Shown in pieces: positions 23,623-27,532 of a stretch of DNA of 27,532 nucleotides. Where the stretch lies: assembly GCA_035517115.1 (NCBI GenBank), contig DATIZL010000041.1, positions 1 through 27,532 of the forward strand, in the 5' to 3' direction. A model generated the notes under the pieces. It did no database searches and was not told the DNA's origin. It was given only the letters and a program-made list of their open reading frames with translations. A program made the translations under genes and the position numbers. This DNA comes from Hyphomicrobium_A sp035517115 (GTDB lineage: Bacteria > Pseudomonadota > Alphaproteobacteria > Rhizobiales > Hyphomicrobiaceae). Position 1 is the stretch's first letter, and each line of letters opens with the position of its first letter.

Positions 23623-26600
23623 ATGGACGTCAAGCAATTCGTCGATGGTGTGATCGCCAACCCCATGGGTTACGCGCGCAGCGCCCTGCTAGCGGCCGCC
23701 GTGCTCGCCGCGGTTATGGTGCTCTTCAAGGTGGGGCCGCGGCTGTGGCGCGTCATCGAGGAGGTCTTCTTCACCAACTGGCAGCTTGCCATGCTTGGCA
23801 CGGCGGCAATCGTGCTATCGCTCGCCGGCGGCTGGACCACTTGGGACGGCATGACGAACTTCACCGGAGAGTCGGTGCTGTCGCTCATGTTCACCTTCGG
23901 CATCCACGGCGTGATGCTGATCGTCGCCTGGCTGATCGGCGAGAGTTTCGCCACTGGCATGAGCACGGTGCCGCGCAGCGGCCTAGCGCGCGTGACGGCG
24001 CCGCTCATCGTCGTCATCGGCCTCTCGGTCGTTCTGCTTGCACTTGCTGTCGGCCTCTACCAGTGGCGTCACGGAATTGCCGCCGACCGCTGGATCCAAG
24101 GCCTGCTCGGCGCCGGCGCCGTGTTCGGCGGTCTTGGGCTCTTGACCGTGTTCGCGCGCTCCGACGTGGTCGCGCCTTACGCCCAAGCGCTGCGCATCAT
24201 CGCCAAGAACTCCATGCTGTGGGTGATGTTTCTCGCCTGCATGTCGACATCGGTGTTCTTCTCCTTCGATAGCCGCTTCAACGTCGTCTTCCCCAAGGAG
24301 CAGCGCGAACGCGTCTCGCAGTTGCGCGCGCAAAACCAGGTGACCGGCATCATCGCCGACATCGGCGATACGATCACCACCCAGCAGCTCGAGCAGACGG
24401 AAGCTCTGTTCAAGAGCGAGGGCTGGCGCCGCTACGACGAGCAACTCGACAAGCTCGCCACCGCCGCGCAGGGCTCGACGGGGGAGATCGAGAAATACTT
24501 CAACGACCAGATCGAGGCGCGCAACCGCGGCATCAAGGAGCAGCAGGAGCGCATCGCATCCGCGCAAGGTGGCCAGGCCGGCATCGCGGGCAAGAAGACG
24601 ACGCTCACGGATGAGCTTGCGCGCATCGAGGCCGATCGCGCGACGCTGACTGGCGAATACACCGCCACGAAGACCGAGCTCGACACGCGCGCTCGCGCCA
24701 TCGACGCCAAGCGCGTCGAGGCGATGGCCGAGGACAAGGGCGTCGAAGGATCGCTGAAGGAAGGTAAGGGCCCAATCTATCGCCAGCGCATGGACGAGCT
24801 CGAGAAGATGCAGGGCGCCTACAAGATCCAGGAAGATCGCGTGAAGGACGCCAAGAAGCGCCTCGACGCGGTCGATACCCGCGTCGCGCAGATCAAGCAG
24901 GAGCTAGCCTCCATCGACGGCCAGCTCGCCAAGTACAAGGGCGAGGAGGAGACCGCCGCCCAGCGCATCAAGATGGCACAGGACAATGCCGCCGGCCAGG
25001 ACGCCGAGCAGCACATCGATCCCGGCCGTGTGCTGCCCGCCTTCGAGAAGGCGCGCGTGGAGTTCCGCCAGGAGCCGACGGCGGAGCGGCTCGGCATCGT
25101 GCAGCAGCGTTGCTCGCAGCTCTACAACGCCATGTATTCGACCGAGGTCACGAAGCCCAAGGTCGCCGGTATCGACTGCGACCCCAAGCAGGCGAGCGAA
25201 GCGGCGGCGAGCCTCTTTGCGCTGCAAGCCGGCACCAATACCTTCAACGCCAACTGCGTCGGCGGAGACAAGCTCGCCCAACACCAGTCGACGGATGCGC
25301 TATTCGCATTCGCCACCAAGTGCCTTGCCGACAGCGGCCTGCCGAGCAAGCAGACGGATGAGCTGCGCGGTAAGATCAGCTTCGCCGAGATGAATCGCGA
25401 CGACAAGGCACACCGCTTCGTCGTCACCTGGAACGCGTTCCAGGACGGCAACCGGCTCGCCTACCTGGCGCTCGCCATAGCGATCGGCATCGACTCGCTC
25501 ATCTTCATGACCGGCCTGTTCGGCGCCAACGCGGTGCGCTCGCCGCTGGCCGACGTGCCGAGCTCCAAGGGCCGCAACTCCCAGCAGCTCGAGGCGATCA
25601 TCGAGAACGCGCTCTTGCCCGACACGTTCGAGAACGCAAGGCTCACGCTCGGTGCCATGCGCCCGATCACCAACGATTCCGGCTTCATGGCCGAGGTTCG
25701 CCCGGAGCAGCTCGATCCGCATGCCGCCCAGCGCGTGCTCGCGGTGCTCAATGCGGGGGCCACCATCAACGCGGTGGAATACGACGCAGTCTCCGACCGC
25801 TACCTCGTGCGCGCGGAGCTGTTCGAGTTCCTGTCCATCGTCGCCAAGCGCTCGTTCGAGGCTGACAAGGCCAACGTCGATCTTGCCGAGCTCGAAAAGA
25901 TCGTCGGCGTGGCGCTCCTGCCGGACGTCAACCAGAACGCCGAGACGGTGCTGCACTACATGCACCCCATCAGCGAGGACCGCGGTTTCACCGCCGAGAT
26001 CAAGCTCGGCGAAGTTGCGCCGACCGACATCCGCACCGTGCGCAATACGCTCAACGCCGGCGCCACGCTCGACCGTGTGCAGCGGGCAGGCAAGGACGCC
26101 TCCCACTACTTCGTGCACAAGGACCTCTACAAGACGCTCGCCCGCATCCGCGCGCGCTCGCTGGTCGTCCCCGCCGGCCCGCGCCAGATCAGCGGGACAT
26201 TTGTGAAGCCGCGGCTGCAGTCTGCTAATCCGCCGACACTTGCGATCACTCAAACCCGATTTGTACCTGGTGAGGGACACCAACGCCTCGGCCGTGATCC
26301 GGATGAAGAGCGCCAAGAGCTGCGACGCAGTTTGTTAATGGGAATGGGGATGGCTCCATCCTTGTATGACGATTTGGTTCGCTCGAAGGCTCTTCCCATC
26401 TCAAATGTCGTAGGGCAGCAGCTTATCGACTTGGCCAAGAGGGCGCCATCGCTAGGCGCTGAAGTGGAGGAGGAGTTAAAGCACCTCCATAAGACACTCC
26501 GCCACGCAGCCTCGGGCTTGAAGCTTGAGGCCTCCAATTCGTCACAGTTCGATTTGGCATACCAAGAAATCGAACATGCATTGCCGCTACTGATGCTTCT

Positions 26601-26853
26601 CCCCGGTGGGGGTTACGAAGAGCGGCTAACAAACATTATCGAAGTGTTGGAAGAGCAAGACGGGAGGGGCGCGTTATACCCGACCGAAAGAGCATTCCTG
26701 ATGCAATTACGCCAGCATCAAAACGCCATGGCGCGTTTAGCAAGAAACTCTTCAGAGGACTGGCAACGCATTGGGCATCTCCTCGCGAGCTTGGATGAGA
26801 ATGCCGGTGCCGACGAGTATAATGACGATGAACGGGACCGCCGCCCCAACTAA
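23623..26853 (+). CDS. Large membrane-anchored coiled-coil protein of unknown function, 1076 aa
   Basis: No named family recognised. Six predicted helices (about 19-36, 54-71, 84-106, 122-146, 158-176, 197-214) are followed by a charged coiled-coil region (~225-455), a region with four cysteines (497, 519, 545, 567) and a seventh helix (612-634). Positive charges favour an outside N-terminus, placing ~215-611 in the periplasm and the rest in the cytoplasm. The cytoplasmic part has two copies of a ~90-residue unit (656-746 and 756-846) sharing ALLPD, PI-x-x-D-x-GF-x-AE and LNAGAT. From about residue 866 the tail is helical and uses quite different codons. A strong AGGAGAGG site (23606-23613) sets the start. 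A PDZ protein gene follows after 30 bases. Confidence 0.88.
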   Translation: MDVKQFVDGVIANPMGYARSALLAAAVLAAVMVLFKVGPRLWRVIEEVFFTNWQLAMLGTAAIVLSLAGGWTTWDGMTNFTGESVLSLMFTFGIHGVMLIVAWLIGESFATGMSTVPRSGLARVTAPLIVVIGLSVVLLALAVGLYQWRHGIAADRWIQGLLGAGAVFGGLGLLTVFARSDVVAPYAQALRIIAKNSMLWVMFLACMSTSVFFSFDSRFNVVFPKEQRERVSQLRAQNQVTGIIADIGDTITTQQLEQTEALFKSEGWRRYDEQLDKLATAAQGSTGEIEKYFNDQIEARNRGIKEQQERIASAQGGQAGIAGKKTTLTDELARIEADRATLTGEYTATKTELDTRARAIDAKRVEAMAEDKGVEGSLKEGKGPIYRQRMDELEKMQGAYKIQEDRVKDAKKRLDAVDTRVAQIKQELASIDGQLAKYKGEEETAAQRIKMAQDNAAGQDAEQHIDPGRVLPAFEKARVEFRQEPTAERLGIVQQRCSQLYNAMYSTEVTKPKVAGIDCDPKQASEAAASLFALQAGTNTFNANCVGGDKLAQHQSTDALFAFATKCLADSGLPSKQTDELRGKISFAEMNRDDKAHRFVVTWNAFQDGNRLAYLALAIAIGIDSLIFMTGLFGANAVRSPLADVPSSKGRNSQQLEAIIENALLPDTFENARLTLGAMRPITNDSGFMAEVRPEQLDPHAAQRVLAVLNAGATINAVEYDAVSDRYLVRAELFEFLSIVAKRSFEADKANVDLAELEKIVGVALLPDVNQNAETVLHYMHPISEDRGFTAEIKLGEVAPTDIRTVRNTLNAGATLDRVQRAGKDASHYFVHKDLYKTLARIRARSLVVPAGPRQISGTFVKPRLQSANPPTLAITQTRFVPGEGHQRLGRDPDEERQELRRSLLMGMGMAPSLYDDLVRSKALPISNVVGQQLIDLAKRAPSLGAEVEEELKHLHKTLRHAASGLKLEASNSSQFDLAYQEIEHALPLLMLLPGGGYEERLTNIIEVLEEQDGRGALYPTERAFLMQLRQHQNAMARLARNSSEDWQRIGHLLASLDENAGADEYNDDERDRRPN
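25588..26160 (+). repeat. Tandem duplication of a ~90-residue domain inside the large membrane protein
   Basis: Codons 656-746 and 756-846 encode diverged copies. Shared positions include LE-x-I, ALLPD, NA, M-x-PI, D-x-GF-x-AE, LNAGAT, and a closing RS. The copies are too diverged to be a recent DNA duplication. Confidence 0.8.
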
Positions 26854-26883
26854 ACTTGCACATACTCAGTCGGCGGTTGCTTC

Positions 26884-27342
26884 ATGATCAGGGCGCTCGC
26901 GCTCACCGCAGCCGCGGTGTGGTTGCCCGCTTTGGCTTTTGCAGAAGAGCAGACTCCCCCAACTGAGGCCGCTGTCATCAGGCTCGCCCAGCGGGCGCCG
27001 GCTGCCCCGCAGCCCCCGGGCCCCGCACGCGCGTGGCTAGGCGTCAGGATCAACGACGTGACGCCCGAGATCGTGGCCAGCGAGGGGGTGCAGTCTCTGG
27101 TTGGAGCCTACGTCGTTGAGGTCGTGCCCGGCAGCCCGGCGGCGGGCGTACTGGTGCCCGGAGATATCGTCCTCGACGTCGACGATCGAGAGGTGCTCAG
27201 CGCTCACGATCTCTCGTCCAAGATCCAGAGGCTGACGCCGGGCACGCAAACCAAGCTCAAGATCTGGCGAGATCACGCGGCAAGCGACCTCAATGTGAAG
27301 CTCGGCGTGCTGCCGCCTTCCGTACCCCCGCCGCAGCAATAG
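26884..27342 (+). CDS. Secreted single-PDZ-domain protein, 152 aa
   Basis: The signal peptide MIRALALTAAAVWLPALAFA (cleavage likely after AFA) targets the periplasm. A Pro/Ala-rich stretch follows, then one PDZ domain (~50-141) of the HtrA/Deg type: AWLGVRINDVT, VVEVVPGSPAAGVLVPGDIV, VLSAHDLSSKIQ. There is no protease domain, and the protein ends in a Pro/Gln tail. It therefore looks like a peptide-binding adaptor. It lies 30 bases after the large membrane protein, same strand, with only a weak ribosome-binding site, so co-transcription is likely and a partnership is possible. Confidence 0.85.
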   Translation: MIRALALTAAAVWLPALAFAEEQTPPTEAAVIRLAQRAPAAPQPPGPARAWLGVRINDVTPEIVASEGVQSLVGAYVVEVVPGSPAAGVLVPGDIVLDVDDREVLSAHDLSSKIQRLTPGTQTKLKIWRDHAASDLNVKLGVLPPSVPPPQQ

Positions 27343-27375
27343 GCAACGCGCCTGTCCAGCGTACGGCTTGCGCCT

Positions 27376-27532
27376 TCACATCTTGAACGGTACCACCGTC
27401 TGGCGCTGCCTGCCGAGCCGCTCGACCTCGAGCGTCATCACGTCGCCGGCCTTCAAATACTCACGCGGATTGCGCGCCGAGCCGACGCCCGGGGGCGTTC
27501 CCGTCGTCACCACGTCGCCGGGATCGAGCACC
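27376..27532 (-). CDS. Fumarylacetoacetate hydrolase family protein, C-terminal end
   Basis: Only the last ~51 codons are in the window; the gene continues beyond the right edge. The sequence VLDPGDVVTTGTPPGVG, then YLKAGDVMTLEVERLG, is the C-terminal signature of the FAH superfamily (isomerases/hydrolases/decarboxylases of aromatic and keto-acid catabolism). It ends in VVPFKM and a TGA at 27376-27378. The specific substrate cannot be told from this fragment. It converges with the PDZ gene, 33 bases apart. Confidence 0.88.
   Translation of the reverse strand, partial: VLDPGDVVTTGTPPGVGSARNPREYLKAGDVMTLEVERLGRQRQTVVPFKM

Noticed and set aside
22308..24272. 654-codon open frame on the plus strand
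   Set aside because: Arg-rich translation in the wrong frame of the thiolase-like gene and the following gene; a high-GC shadow frame.
1..27532. CRISPR array, insertion sequence, prophage or toxin-antitoxin pair
   Set aside because: No regularly spaced repeats, transposase or integrase motifs, or small two-gene toxin modules were seen.

Overview
The window is high-GC bacterial chromosome with densely packed, mostly core metabolic genes. Gene content and gene pairings (metX-metW, hisC-tyrC, phaA-phaB beside a divergent phaR, a Fur-family zur with znuCB, adenosylcobalamin-dependent ribonucleotide reductase, rpmF next to mtgA) point to Alphaproteobacteria, most likely Hyphomicrobiales (Rhizobiales). 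This placement is inferred from content, not from a marker-gene comparison. I found no rRNA, tRNA, CRISPR array, insertion sequence or prophage gene.

Layout. 1-1892: 3' part of a class II ribonucleotide reductase. 2159-2590: small unknown protein. 2608-5346 (minus): hisC, tyrC and a ChaC-like gamma-glutamylcyclotransferase, tightly coupled. 5541-7390 (plus): metX and metW for methionine synthesis, meeting a methyltransferase gene head-on (7387-8109, minus). 8248-9488 (plus): gloB and a DUF985 cupin gene, overlapping by one base. 9656-11431 (plus): an NYN nuclease-like protein with an OST-HTH/LOTUS-type domain. 11470-14342: polyhydroxybutyrate genes phaA-phaB (minus) and the divergent repressor phaR. 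14432-16541 (minus): a four-helix membrane protein, ribosomal protein L32, and an MtgA transglycosylase with a long extra N-terminus. 16951-17682 (minus): outer-membrane beta-barrel protein. 17856-21986 (minus): zur, znuC, znuB, ispG and an EF-hand lipoprotein gene whose signal peptide is out of frame. 22195-23373 (plus): a thiolase-fold protein missing key catalytic residues. 23623-27342 (plus): a 1076-residue membrane/coiled-coil protein of unknown function followed by a secreted PDZ protein. 27376-end (minus): tail of a fumarylacetoacetate-hydrolase family gene.

Most genes are ordinary housekeeping. The parts that deserve attention are (1) the 23.6-27.3 kb pair: a predicted seven-helix protein with a large periplasmic coiled coil, a four-cysteine domain, a duplicated cytoplasmic domain and a C-terminal tail with sharply different codon usage, next to a PDZ protein; (2) the EF-hand lipoprotein broken by one GC unit in a (GC)4 tract; (3) the thiolase homologue lacking the second catalytic Cys and the NEAF Asn; (4) the NYN-LOTUS architecture; and (5) a ZnuC with a His/Cys-rich N-terminus.
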